DNA from: Aigarchaeota archaeon
GTDB taxonomy: Archaea; Thermoproteota; Nitrososphaeria_A; Caldarchaeales; Wolframiiraptoraceae
Assembly (NCBI GenBank): GCA_025058515.1
Contig: JANXDW010000035.1
Span: 1 to 41,074 of the forward strand
DNA: 41,074 bases
Reading direction: 5' to 3'
Shown here: one piece after another, positions 7,945 through 15,509 of the stretch
How the letters are laid out: every line of letters starts with the position of its first letter
Position numbering within the stretch: position 1 is the first letter of the stretch
Position numbers and translations under genes: made by a program
Notes under the pieces: model-generated
What the model was told of the DNA's origin: nothing
Database searches by the model: none
The model's input: only the letters and a program-made list of their open reading frames with translations

Positions 7945-9253
7945 CTCCACCCTCTTTATCTATAATTCTCTCTAATCTTCCAATTAGGCAGTAAGGTCTA
8001 GCATCTACGATTTCTACTTCCACCCACCTTCCAAGGAGTAGTCGCCCACATTCTTCTCTCAATACAATCGGTTTATACAATATGTTCCTAGCAATAGGTT
8101 CTCCATCTTCTCCTATTTCATCAACTAGTGCAACACCTCTCCAACCAACCCACTCAACATTCTTTTTATATGCAATATTCCTAACTAGTTCTGTAATTAC
8201 TCTACTCCTATCCTCGATGATCTTCCTATCTAGCTGATCAAGCTTCTCCGCAGGTGTATTAGGTCTTGGGTAAAATTTAGAGATGTTAACAGAGTCAGGT
8301 TTCACTTCCTCTAACATCTTTAGAGTTTTTTGAAAGTCTTCTTCATCTTCTCCTGGGTATCCTACTATTATGTCGGTAGAGAGATTGAGTTTCCCTATCT
8401 TGCTTCTCATATAGTTTAATATCTCTATGAATGTCGAGATAGTGTAACCTCTATTCATTAGTTTAAGAATCTTATCTGATCCTGATTGGACTGGAAGGTG
8501 TAGAAACTTGTAGACTTTGGAGTTGAGGTATACTTCACTCAACTCTTTGAGTATCGGTCTTAAGTATAGTGGGTTCATCATCCCAATTCTTATCCAGAAA
8601 TCTCCATCGATCATAGCTATCCTTCTCACTAAATCAGGTAGAAGATTTCTTCCATGATCTATTCCATAGCTTCCCATATCTTGACTTGTCAACCAGATCT
8701 CTTTAACGCCTTTAGAGATCAGTCTTGATGCTTCTTCAACTATTTTATCTATCGGATAACTTACGAATCTACCTCTAGTGAAAGGGACTATGCAGAATCC
8801 ACATCTACTCCACCTACATCCTTCTGAGACTGGGACTATTCCAACAACTCTATTCTTCAGTACTCTAGGCTGACCAAGCTTATCTCTACCATCTTCCTCC
8901 ATTAAGTCTACTTCATTCTCAGCAGCTTCTACTACTCTTACTATAGATCTAGGATGAACTAGTATAGACCGAGGTTCTAAACGTTTTACTTTCTCTCCTT
9001 CTCCAGAGGCCATGCATCCAGCTACTATCAGCTTCTTCCCATAAGATTTCAACTTCTTGATCCTGTAAAGCATTCTATCACTAGTAGGCTTCTTAACTGT
9101 GCATGTTACGAGTAAGATTAGATCTGCTTCATCCGGTCTCTCTACTATCTCGTATCCTGCTTCTTTGAATAAGCCTAGAGCTATCTCTCCATCTGCTACG
9201 TTGGCCGTGCACCCATACACTTCTGCATAAACTCTAAAGCCTTCACTAGCCAT
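7931..9253 (-). CDS. CDKAL1-type tRNA N6-threonylcarbamoyladenosine methylthiotransferase
   Basis: Radical SAM enzyme that converts t6A37 to ms2t6A37 in tRNA. The 440-aa product has the three-domain layout of the family: an N-terminal UPF0004 domain with cysteines in Y-G-C-T-A-N, V-T-C-T-V and A-G-C-M-A-S; a radical SAM core with C-R-W-S-R-C-G-F-C (CX4CX2C as read here); and a C-terminal TRAM-like domain. The start is ATG 9253, not the in-frame TTG at 9259; A+T-rich TATA-like sequence lies at 9285-9294. It precedes and overlaps thiI, so one transcript would carry two tRNA modification enzymes. Confidence 0.93.
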   Translation of the reverse strand: MASEGFRVYAEVYGCTANVADGEIALGLFKEAGYEIVERPDEADLILLVTCTVKKPTSDRMLYRIKKLKSYGKKLIVAGCMASGEGEKVKRLEPRSILVHPRSIVRVVEAAENEVDLMEEDGRDKLGQPRVLKNRVVGIVPVSEGCRWSRCGFCIVPFTRGRFVSYPIDKIVEEASRLISKGVKEIWLTSQDMGSYGIDHGRNLLPDLVRRIAMIDGDFWIRIGMMNPLYLRPILKELSEVYLNSKVYKFLHLPVQSGSDKILKLMNRGYTISTFIEILNYMRSKIGKLNLSTDIIVGYPGEDEEDFQKTLKMLEEVKPDSVNISKFYPRPNTPAEKLDQLDRKIIEDRSRVITELVRNIAYKKNVEWVGWRGVALVDEIGEDGEPIARNILYKPIVLREECGRLLLGRWVEVEIVDARPYCLIGRLERIIDKEGGDGRV

Positions 9254-9420
9254 CTTCAAATTCTACCTTAAAATCTAGTCTCTCAATAAATAAACATTCT
9301 CGAGATTCCTAAGATTAGCTCTCATAGATCTTCCATATCTACATTTAAGTTTTAATAATCTTCAGTTTAATCAGCTTATAATATAAAGAGAGTGTTTAGT
9401 GGTTTTCTTAATGGTGTACA

Positions 9421-10044
9421 TCAAGGAGTAGAGAGTTTACTATAAGAGGTTGCACCTAAGAGTATCTCTCTCACCTTATTTCTATCTTTATCCACTAGCT
9501 CGGCTAGTTCTGTTATTGCTTTTTCTTCTCCAAATGTTTTAATAAATCTCGGTGCTAGAAGTTTTATCATCTCATACTTTTCCCATGGATAGATTATCCA
9601 TGCATCTACGACCTCAACGTAGTAGTCAGGCTTAAATGTGCTCCAAGGTTTTATATGAAGAGTTGCAGTTCTGTATTCTTCAGGATTCTTTGGAACTATT
9701 ACTTCTTCTATAACGTTCTTTAATGTTCCACCACTATCCGCTACATCATCCACGATCAGTACTCTCCTATTATTTAGAGTGTTGATGATGAGAGGATGAT
9801 ACATTCTTAGATGTGAACGTTTGTATATATCGACATAGCTAGTACATCCTATAGGGTAGATCTCATCGATCCCCATAATGTCTGAGAGTAAGTGTGCCAC
9901 AACTACGCCTCCTCTAAGTATTCCTATAAGTATATCAAATTCATAGTCTTTAGAGATCTTTTTTGAGAGCTCTTCCACAAGCTCTTCTACACGATTCCAT
10001 GAGACCTTTAGGTACTTCAAGTCTCCAACTCTATAAGTATCCAT
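9421..10044 (-). CDS. Phosphoribosyltransferase (COG2236 type, probable purine salvage)
   Basis: Cytosolic 207-aa type I phosphoribosyltransferase. The PRPP-binding signature VLIVDDVADSGGT is at about residues 112-124, and the pyrophosphate loop L-R-G-G is near residue 43. The following W-I-I-Y-P-W-E block is typical of the COG2236 hypoxanthine/xanthine/guanine-type branch. The C-terminal 50 residues form an added helical extension. The exact base cannot be assigned. The ATG at 10044 is about 23 nt after a TATA box (TTATTATA on minus, 10063-10070), so the mRNA is leaderless. It stands alone, with gaps of about 160 nt on both sides. Confidence 0.85.
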   Translation of the reverse strand: MDTYRVGDLKYLKVSWNRVEELVEELSKKISKDYEFDILIGILRGGVVVAHLLSDIMGIDEIYPIGCTSYVDIYKRSHLRMYHPLIINTLNNRRVLIVDDVADSGGTLKNVIEEVIVPKNPEEYRTATLHIKPWSTFKPDYYVEVVDAWIIYPWEKYEMIKLLAPRFIKTFGEEKAITELAELVDKDRNKVREILLGATSYSKLSTP

Positions 10045-10062
10045 ACAGATTATCTCTCAAGC

Positions 10063-10070
10063 TATAATAA
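10063..10070 (-). promoter_or_regulatory. TATA box of the phosphoribosyltransferase gene
   Basis: TTATTATA on the minus strand, centred about 22-26 nt before the ATG at 10044. Confidence 0.5.
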
Positions 10071-10205
10071 ATCTTTTAACTTTATGAGACGCTGAGAGTA
10101 ATCTCTTAAACCATTGATATGTATTAATAGAGGAAGTAATGTATAATAACTAAAGATAGTTCTTTAGAGTCCTCAAAAGATCTCGAGAAGACATTTCAGA
10201 TTAGA

Positions 10206-11021
10206 TCAATATCTTTTTAAAAAATTCAGCTTAGAATATTCTCCTTTTAATTCATCAATATATCTCTTAAGTTCCTCGTAATCTCTTCTACGAATTACCT
10301 CATACAGCTGGTAGAGACTCTCCAATATTCTTTGAGATATTTTTTCTGTATCTTCATTATAGTAGAGTATTGATGTAAGTGTCTCTCTACTTTCTCTGAG
10401 AACGAGATCGACCATTTTACACATATGTTTAAAACTTGTCCCAGCCAGCTCTCCCATATCTTCTCTCTCTACATCTTTGAGCAATCCTACTATCGAAAGA
10501 GATAGAAGATGAGTTGTTGACAATATGTAGGCCATAGCTTTATCATGTTCATCTACAGATACTTTTACAAACTCTGCTCCAGGCATAAGCTTTTCAGAGA
10601 TCTCCAATTCCTTCAAATAATTTCTAATAGGTATGATGGCTACTCTTTTATCTTTAAACCCTGAAGTATTAGGACCGAATAATGGATGGATGCAGACAGG
10701 GTTTAATCTTTCTGGAAGACTTCTTAATGTATTGTAGACCGGTTTCTTGAGAGATGATACATCTACTACTGCTCCTCTCTCCATATATCTTGATACCTCA
10801 ATTATTACTTGAGCCGCATTACTTATCGGTACCGATACGATCACTACTTCTACATCATGAACTGTCTCTCTCAACTCTCTACATCCGACTACTCTATTAG
10901 ATTCTAGTCTCTTAATCTTCTCTAAATCTATATCGTAGACTTTAATTTTCAAACCTAGATTAACATACTGGTCAACAAGCCATGAACCGAAAGCTCCTAA
11001 ACCTATTATCGCAAGATCCAT
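10206..11021 (-). CDS. tyrA: Prephenate dehydrogenase
   Basis: NAD(P)-dependent oxidative decarboxylation of prephenate in tyrosine synthesis. The 271-aa product has the Rossmann motif GLGAFG at residues 7-12, an Asp (YDID) at the end of the second strand that favours NAD, HPLFGPNTSG near residue 133, and the family His in S-T-T-H-L-L near residue 190. Its length fits a stand-alone archaeal TyrA without a chorismate mutase domain. The C-terminal 60 residues form a helical dimerisation region. ATG start. No other aromatic-pathway gene is nearby. Confidence 0.9.
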   Translation of the reverse strand: MDLAIIGLGAFGSWLVDQYVNLGLKIKVYDIDLEKIKRLESNRVVGCRELRETVHDVEVVIVSVPISNAAQVIIEVSRYMERGAVVDVSSLKKPVYNTLRSLPERLNPVCIHPLFGPNTSGFKDKRVAIIPIRNYLKELEISEKLMPGAEFVKVSVDEHDKAMAYILSTTHLLSLSIVGLLKDVEREDMGELAGTSFKHMCKMVDLVLRESRETLTSILYYNEDTEKISQRILESLYQLYEVIRRRDYEELKRYIDELKGEYSKLNFLKRY

Positions 11022-11346
11022 ATCTAATACGGTATCTTACTTAGAGATAAGAATTCGAAACAACATCAATTTAATCATAATCGACACGATAAATACTTCT
11101 AACCCCTCTTGAGGTTCATTAATCTAATTTTATAACATCTCCTTTCTAATTTTGTTTTTGATCTTAAAATGTTTGGAGAATCTGAATTCTGAAGATTGTA
11201 GAACCACTATTATGAAGGTCGATTCTAAGAAGGACATGTTAAGATACCAGTAAAATGTTATCTTGTATGTATAAATAAAGTTACAGAGAATTAGAGTTAA
11301 TTCTCTCATCTAATGGGAGAATGAGACAATATAAGGTGAAGATGTA
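11022..11346. other. 325-nt gap between tyrA and tRNA-Gln(TTG)
   Basis: No gene recognised. The right end (11285-11322) has two overlapping inverted repeats, listed separately. The remainder is A+T-rich with no tRNA, no clear C/D-box motif and no open frame with a start signal. The tyrA promoter must lie near 11040-11060, but no clear TATA box stands out. Confidence 0.4.
11285..11322. repeat. Two overlapping, mutually exclusive hairpins
   Basis: Hairpin A has a perfect 9-bp stem, AGAGAATTA (11285-11293) and TAATTCTCT (11298-11306), with a 4-nt loop. Hairpin B has an 8-bp stem with one G-T pair, ATTCTCTC (11300-11307) and GGGAGAAT (11315-11322), with a 7-nt loop. Both use the bases 11300-11306, so only one can form at a time. 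The block lies 25 nt past the 3' end of tRNA-Gln(TTG). Confidence 0.5.
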
Positions 11347-11467
11347 TAGCCCGGGCCGGATTCGAACCGGCGTCCCCGGGTATCTCCTCTATGCGGCCGA
11401 TGATCCAAAGCCCGGGATCCCTAACCCTACTTCTGACCAGCTAGTTTGGCCGCTAGACGACCGGGCT
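11347..11467 (-). tRNA. tRNA-Gln(TTG) with two introns
   Basis: Acceptor AGCCCGG/CCGGGCT and T arm GCCGG-TTCGAAT-CCGGC are identical to the CTG gene at 374-489. Exons are 11467-11446, 11420-11405 and 11381-11347; the mature length is 73 nt and the anticodon TTG is at 11408-11406. The canonical intron is 11404-11382 (23 nt), with central helix CUUU/GGAG. The D-loop intron between bases 21 and 22 is 11445-11421 (25 nt), with central helix GGCC/GGUU and inner stem CUA/UAG. CCA is not encoded; the discriminator is A. Confidence 0.93.
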
Positions 11468-11498
11468 TCACCCACTAATATTCTCAAGGTAGCTTCTG

Positions 11499-11507
11499 TA
11501 TTTATGC
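11499..11507 (-). promoter_or_regulatory. TATA box of tRNA-Gln(TTG)
   Basis: Minus-strand GCATAAATAC, centred about 36 nt before the tRNA 5' end. It predicts a leader of about 10 nt. Confidence 0.5.
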
Positions 11508-11621
11508 TATTCTTTACTAAGCTTAGGTAGAACATGTTCTCTAAGGAAAATTATGCTAAGTTTAAATCTTAGATAACTTCAATAATATTCTCCGCTTTCA
11601 ATTGAATATGATCTTCAAGGA

Positions 11622-11629
11622 TTTAAATA
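11622..11629 (+). promoter_or_regulatory. TATA box of ATPase H-C operon
   Basis: TTTAAATA about 30 nt before the ATG at 11656, giving a nearly leaderless mRNA. Confidence 0.6.
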
Positions 11630-11655
11630 CATGGAGAGAGGTTCATTAATATAGA

Positions 11656-11985
11656 ATGAGTGGTGAAGTATTCTCTTCAACGATCTCTATGCTAGAAGCT
11701 TTTGAGAAGAAGATTGATGAGATAATCTCTGAAAGTGGAGAGTTTAGAGAGAAGATACTGGAGTTAGCGGTAGAAGAATCTATGAAGATTAAAGAGAAGA
11801 TAATAGCTGAGCTTAGAGCTGAGCTCGAGAAAGAGTTGGAGAAGGTTGAAGAAAAGTTTCAGAGAGAGGCTGATGAACTTCTCAAGAAGGCAGATGAAGA
11901 AGCTGTAAAGATAAAAAAGAAGCTTGATGAGAATCTTGAAGTAGCAGTCAACCAAGTTTTAAAGATAGTTTTTGGAGAAGATTAG
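11656..11985 (+). CDS. ahaH: A-type ATP synthase peripheral stalk subunit H
   Basis: 109-aa protein that is almost entirely a charged coiled coil (about residues 25-95), rich in Glu and Lys with heptad-spaced Leu/Ile/Val. Its length and sequence style match archaeal AhaH, the partner of subunit E in the peripheral stalk of the A1Ao ATP synthase. The gene directly precedes subunit C with a 2-nt gap, which supports the assignment. Short coiled-coil proteins are easy to misassign, so the call depends partly on this context. Other ATPase subunits (A, B, D, E, F, I, K) are not in the window. Confidence 0.75.
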   Translation: MSGEVFSSTISMLEAFEKKIDEIISESGEFREKILELAVEESMKIKEKIIAELRAELEKELEKVEEKFQREADELLKKADEEAVKIKKKLDENLEVAVNQVLKIVFGED

Positions 11986-11987
11986 TT

Positions 11988-13049
11988 ATGTCGAGCATAA
12001 AGCTCGGAGCATTATACTCGATAGCCCGTTCATACGCATTAAGAGGGATGCTCCTAGAATTCTCTCAATATGAAGATCTTGCTCGATCAAAAAACTTAGA
12101 AGAAATCATTGATAGGTTGAGACCTACGGTTTACGGAGAAACCTTAACAGAGATACCCAAACCTTTAAACTCAGAAAATCTAGAAAAACTTTTTGAGAGA
12201 AACTTAATAGATATAGAGTACTCACTAATAAGATATATTCCTAAAGCTAGGTTTCTAGAAACATACTTTCTACGCCACGTATACAAGAATCTGAAGATAG
12301 TTCTCAAATCAAAGACTCAGACAACCGTCTCAGAAGAATTATATTCAAAGATGAATCTTAGAGCTGAAGAACATTTAAAGATTAGAGATCTCGTAGTTAA
12401 AGTACTTGCAGAGAAAGATCTTGAGAGCTCGATCAAGGCTCTGGAAGGCACACCGATGTACAAAGATTTAGTCTTCGCTTTAGAACTCTATAATAAAGAG
12501 AAAGACCCTCTAATATTTGATACATCTCTAGATCGATCATTCTATGAACAGATACTTCAAGCTCTGAGAAAGATGAAGAAAGATGAAAGACCCCCTCTTC
12601 AACGATTGATAGCCTACGAGATAGATAGTTATATAATTACTACAGCTTTGAGGTCAAGGTTCTGGAATCTTACCCCTGCTGAGACGAGGAGATTCATGAT
12701 ATCAAGCGGTATAAAGCTGAATAGTAGTAAGGTAGAGAACTTAGTGAAAGCAACGAAAGTCGATGAAGTATTAAGAGAATTAGAAGACACAGATTATCAG
12801 AGAATTGTAAAGATGTTAGATCCTTCACAAATATTAAAGACGATAATCGATGTAGAAAATTGGTTTAAAGAAGAATTGATAAAAGAGGTGGGGAGAACTT
12901 TCTTAAAGAATATCTTTAAACAAGCAGTTGTCTACTCATTCATCAAGCTTAAAGAATTAGAGGTAAGAAATCTCTCAGCAATATCTTTTGGTGTAGAATA
13001 TGGTCTATCATCTTCTGAAATACTGGAAAATGTGAGGAAAGTAGTTTAA
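11988..13049 (+). CDS. atpC: A-type ATP synthase subunit C
   Basis: 353-aa alpha-helical protein of the V-ATPase d / A-ATPase C family, the central stalk socket that couples the rotor to the membrane ring. The N-terminal A-R-S-Y-A-L-R-G-M-L segment and the repeated three-part helical layout are typical, and its length is normal. The ATG at 11988 follows the stop of subunit H by 2 nt, so translation is probably coupled. After it come DUF1922 and translation genes, not the rest of the ATPase operon. Confidence 0.9.
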   Translation: MSSIKLGALYSIARSYALRGMLLEFSQYEDLARSKNLEEIIDRLRPTVYGETLTEIPKPLNSENLEKLFERNLIDIEYSLIRYIPKARFLETYFLRHVYKNLKIVLKSKTQTTVSEELYSKMNLRAEEHLKIRDLVVKVLAEKDLESSIKALEGTPMYKDLVFALELYNKEKDPLIFDTSLDRSFYEQILQALRKMKKDERPPLQRLIAYEIDSYIITTALRSRFWNLTPAETRRFMISSGIKLNSSKVENLVKATKVDEVLRELEDTDYQRIVKMLDPSQILKTIIDVENWFKEELIKEVGRTFLKNIFKQAVVYSFIKLKELEVRNLSAISFGVEYGLSSSEILENVRKVV

Positions 13050-13072
13050 GAATATGAGCGTACGTCTTAGGT

Positions 13073-13282
13073 ATGGAGAAACACGTCTACAAGATAGTTG
13101 TCTGTAATAATTGTGGACACCTTCAGATAACATCTGCCAAGGCAACTTATAGATGTTTTAGATGTGGTCGAATTGTTAAGATCGACCAAGATAGAATATT
13201 ATTCAAACATAAAGATCCATCTAAAGCTAGGGAAAAACTGATATCTCTTAAATCCGCTAAAGAACGTGATAAGATAATGTAA
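13073..13282 (+). CDS. DUF1922-type zinc ribbon protein
   Basis: 69-aa protein with a zinc ribbon: C-N-N-C at about residues 11-14 and C-F-R-C at about 28-31, followed by a helical, basic tail. This matches the small archaeal DUF1922 family (MTH1184 type), whose function is unknown; nucleic-acid or ribosome association is plausible. The ATG at 13073 is 23 nt after the ATPase subunit C stop on the same strand, so it may be co-transcribed. Its position before rps27e links it loosely to translation genes. Confidence 0.75.
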   Translation: MEKHVYKIVVCNNCGHLQITSAKATYRCFRCGRIVKIDQDRILFKHKDPSKAREKLISLKSAKERDKIM

Positions 13283-13366
13283 ACTCTCTGAATAATAGAT
13301 TATGCTGAAAATAGCTATATTCTTTTTAACTACCTCTTACGCAGAGTTTATAGAGTGGAGAGTAAG

Positions 13367-13567
13367 ATGAGGATAGATTGGTCTAAACTTATCCCGAAGC
13401 CAAGGTCAGCCTTCCTACTAGTCCAATGTAATGAATGTGGACATAAGCAGGTAGTCTTTGATAATGCAAAGATCGAAGTATCATGCCAAATATGTGGAGC
13501 AACTCTAGCTAAACCTAGGAGTGGGAAAGCAGAGATCCTTGGAAAAGTGGTAGATAGATATGGCTGA
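13367..13567 (+). CDS. rps27e: 30S ribosomal protein S27e
   Basis: 66-aa zinc-ribbon ribosomal protein of the archaeal/eukaryotic small subunit. It has the C-x2-C ... C-x2-C zinc site (C-N-E-C-G and C-Q-I-C-G) and the family segment Q-V-V-F-D-N-A. The ATG at 13367 is preferred to the in-frame GTG at 13355, because GGAG lies 6 nt before it and the protein then starts M-R-I-D-W like its relatives. Its end overlaps the aIF2-alpha start by 8 nt. The order rps27e, aIF2-alpha, nop10, PAC2 is conserved in many archaea. Confidence 0.95.
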   Translation: MRIDWSKLIPKPRSAFLLVQCNECGHKQVVFDNAKIEVSCQICGATLAKPRSGKAEILGKVVDRYG

Positions 13568-14348
13568 GCTAGTAACCCGTGAAGAACCATCTGTAGGTGA
13601 AGTAGTTATAGGAGTAGTGAAGACAGTTGAGAAATATGGAGCATACATCAACCTACTAGACTATCCTGGATGGGAAGGGTTTACCCACGTCTCAGAGATC
13701 TCTCTTAAATGGATAAGGAATATTAGAGATTACTTAAGAGAAGGTCAGAAAGAAGTATTCAAGATACTTAGAGTAAACCCGCATCTCCATCAAGTAGACC
13801 TTTCATTGAGGAGAGTTGAGAAGAAAGAAAGAGAACAGAAGCTCTTAGATTGGAAGAGGAGGGAGAAGGTATTGCGAGTGATAAATCTCTTAGCAGAGAA
13901 AACAGGGATTAAAATAGATGAGTTGAAGAAGATGATTGTTGAACCTGTCTCTCAGAGAGGTCTAAGACTTTATGATGTTTTCCTTGATCTCATGGAGTCT
14001 GAAACAATACCTGAATGGCTTAAACTCGATGAGAATATCGTTGGTAAACTAATAGAGATAATTAAGCAAGAGATTAAAATGAAGAAAGTTGTTCTAAGAG
14101 GAGAGCTCATACTATCATGTAAGAGAGGAGATGGTGTTGAACATATTAGGAAAGCTATTGAAGAAGGGTTAAAGCTAGCTGGGAGAGGCGAGATAGTAAG
14201 TATAACAACTAAAGGGTCTCCAAGATATCTGATAAGGGTTGAAGCAGATGTAGAGGAGAGAGCAAGAGAGTTACTAGAAGAGGTTGCAAATAGGTGTATA
14301 TCTGTTATAAGGGAGAGCGGTGGTAAGGGAGAGTTAATAAGGGAGTAA
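13560..14348 (+). CDS. eif2a: Translation initiation factor aIF2 subunit alpha
   Basis: 262-aa alpha subunit of the ternary complex factor that delivers Met-tRNAi to the small ribosomal subunit. It has an N-terminal S1 domain (about residues 10-85, with W-E-G-F-T-H-V-S-E-I), a central helical domain (about 90-170) and a C-terminal alpha/beta domain (about 175-262) that binds the gamma subunit. Its length is standard for archaea. The ATG at 13560 overlaps the end of rps27e, and nop10 follows after 2 nt, so these genes are translated from one message. Confidence 0.97.
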   Translation: MAELVTREEPSVGEVVIGVVKTVEKYGAYINLLDYPGWEGFTHVSEISLKWIRNIRDYLREGQKEVFKILRVNPHLHQVDLSLRRVEKKEREQKLLDWKRREKVLRVINLLAEKTGIKIDELKKMIVEPVSQRGLRLYDVFLDLMESETIPEWLKLDENIVGKLIEIIKQEIKMKKVVLRGELILSCKRGDGVEHIRKAIEEGLKLAGRGEIVSITTKGSPRYLIRVEADVEERARELLEEVANRCISVIRESGGKGELIRE

Positions 14349-14350
14349 AG

Positions 14351-14578
14351 TTGAGGTCACTGATTAATAAGTGCTCGAGATGTGGAAAATATACGATGAG
14401 AGATGATAAATGTCCTTACTGTAATGGAGAAGTTAAGTCAGCCCATCCTCCTAACATATCCTTAGACCATAGATATCTCAAATTGATAATCAAAACTCGT
14501 AAAACCTCTCTCAACCTATCAAAACACTATAAGAACGAGAAGAATATATTAGATGATTTAAAAGTAGATCAATCATAA
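14351..14578 (+). CDS. nop10: H/ACA ribonucleoprotein subunit Nop10
   Basis: 75-aa component of archaeal H/ACA RNPs that guide rRNA pseudouridylation. The zinc ribbon is C-S-R-C-G-K-Y-T and C-P-Y-C-N-G, followed by the A-H-P-P segment that contacts Cbf5. The start is TTG (14351), fixed by the conserved N-terminus and by the 2-nt gap after aIF2-alpha. The tail after residue 58 is 15-20 residues longer than the usual Nop10 and is basic then acidic. Confidence 0.92.
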   Translation: MRSLINKCSRCGKYTMRDDKCPYCNGEVKSAHPPNISLDHRYLKLIIKTRKTSLNLSKHYKNEKNILDDLKVDQS

Positions 14579-14647
14579 TTATAAAGGTTGTGGAGAAGGG
14601 TTACTAGCAGTTTTACAATATATAATTACTTCTGAAAGAATGTGGGA

Positions 14648-14655
14648 GTTTTATA
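14648..14655 (+). promoter_or_regulatory. TATA box of PAC2 gene
   Basis: TTTTATAG-type element (GTTTTATAG region). The predicted start is near 14678, about 30 nt before the ATG at 14707 and inside the palindrome at 14666-14680. Confidence 0.5.
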
Positions 14656-14665
14656 GTCGATGAAA

Positions 14666-14680
14666 CAAGTTAATAACTTG
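14666..14680. promoter_or_regulatory. Palindrome at predicted start of PAC2 transcript (candidate operator)
   Basis: Perfect 6-bp inverted repeat CAAGTT-AAT-AACTTG just downstream of the TATA box and over the predicted transcription start. This position is where archaeal repressors often bind. The function is inferred from position and symmetry only. Confidence 0.35.
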
Positions 14681-14706
14681 GGAATATTGCTTAATAGTGA
14701 GAATAA

Positions 14707-15501
14707 ATGGTTAAGGAGAGGTGGAGATTTACACAGATCGAAGACTCTAAGATTATCTTAACTAAAGAAGGTGAAGAAGCAGACCTTAGAAATTCTTACT
14801 TAATTGAATCTTCTCCAAGTCCTGGAGCAGCTGGATTCATAGCTTTAACATACTTTATAGATCTTCTTAAGCCTGTAAAAATAGGTGAAGTAAGGTCTCC
14901 ACATTTCCCTCAGGTTAGTATCGTTGATGAAAATGGGATAGCCAGTATGCCTAAAATCGAGCTCTACTTCTATAATAGAGAAGTCAAGCTTATACTAATG
15001 GTGAGGAACTTTCCAATAGAGAGTAGTGAAGGAGGCTATATAATTGCAAGGAGACTTTATGAATTATTTAAATCAAGAGGGGTTAAAGCATACTATGCAT
15101 TGGCAAGTTCAAGAGTTTTAGGAGAGCAGTCAGTATACGTTGCCTCGACTAGCATAACACACTCTAAAAACCTACTCGATGCTGGTGCAAAACTTTCTCC
15201 AAATCTAGATACACTTCCTATAGATAGGTTTACATCTTATATGCTTTCATTCTTTGCTAGAAATGATAGTCAAGCATTCCTCTTGATCTCGGAAGTCTAC
15301 TCATATCTTCCAGACCCTGCTGCTGCGAAAAGATTACTTGAGATACTGTCTAAAGCATTAAAGTTTAATGTAGATATGGAGAAGCTAGATAGAGAGATAG
15401 AGAAGCAGAGAAGGATGATCGAAGAGTTTCAGAGAGGTTTCGGTCGTATAATCCCTGAGAAAGAAGAAGAGCCTAGTAGAGAACCATTCTACATAGGTTA
15501 G
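14707..15501 (+). CDS. PAC2-family proteasome assembly chaperone-like protein
   Basis: 264-aa PAC2-domain protein; archaeal members (PbaA/PbaB relatives) assist or modulate the 20S proteasome. The core alpha/beta domain (about 20-210) has the PAC2-type P-S-P-G-A-A-G-F-I segment near the start, and a C-terminal helix (about 225-245) is followed by a flexible acidic tail ending F-Y-I-G. Proteasome-docking tails end hydrophobic-Tyr-X; here one extra Gly follows F-Y-I. It sits 128 nt after nop10 with its own promoter and a palindrome, and converges with aglB at a gap of 8 nt. Confidence 0.85.
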   Translation: MVKERWRFTQIEDSKIILTKEGEEADLRNSYLIESSPSPGAAGFIALTYFIDLLKPVKIGEVRSPHFPQVSIVDENGIASMPKIELYFYNREVKLILMVRNFPIESSEGGYIIARRLYELFKSRGVKAYYALASSRVLGEQSVYVASTSITHSKNLLDAGAKLSPNLDTLPIDRFTSYMLSFFARNDSQAFLLISEVYSYLPDPAAAKRLLEILSKALKFNVDMEKLDREIEKQRRMIEEFQRGFGRIIPEKEEEPSREPFYIG

Positions 15502-15509
15502 AGTTTCTC

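Noticed and set aside
11321-11530. 69-codon plus-strand frame over tRNA-Gln(TTG)
   Set aside because: It reads the antisense of a well-supported tRNA gene.
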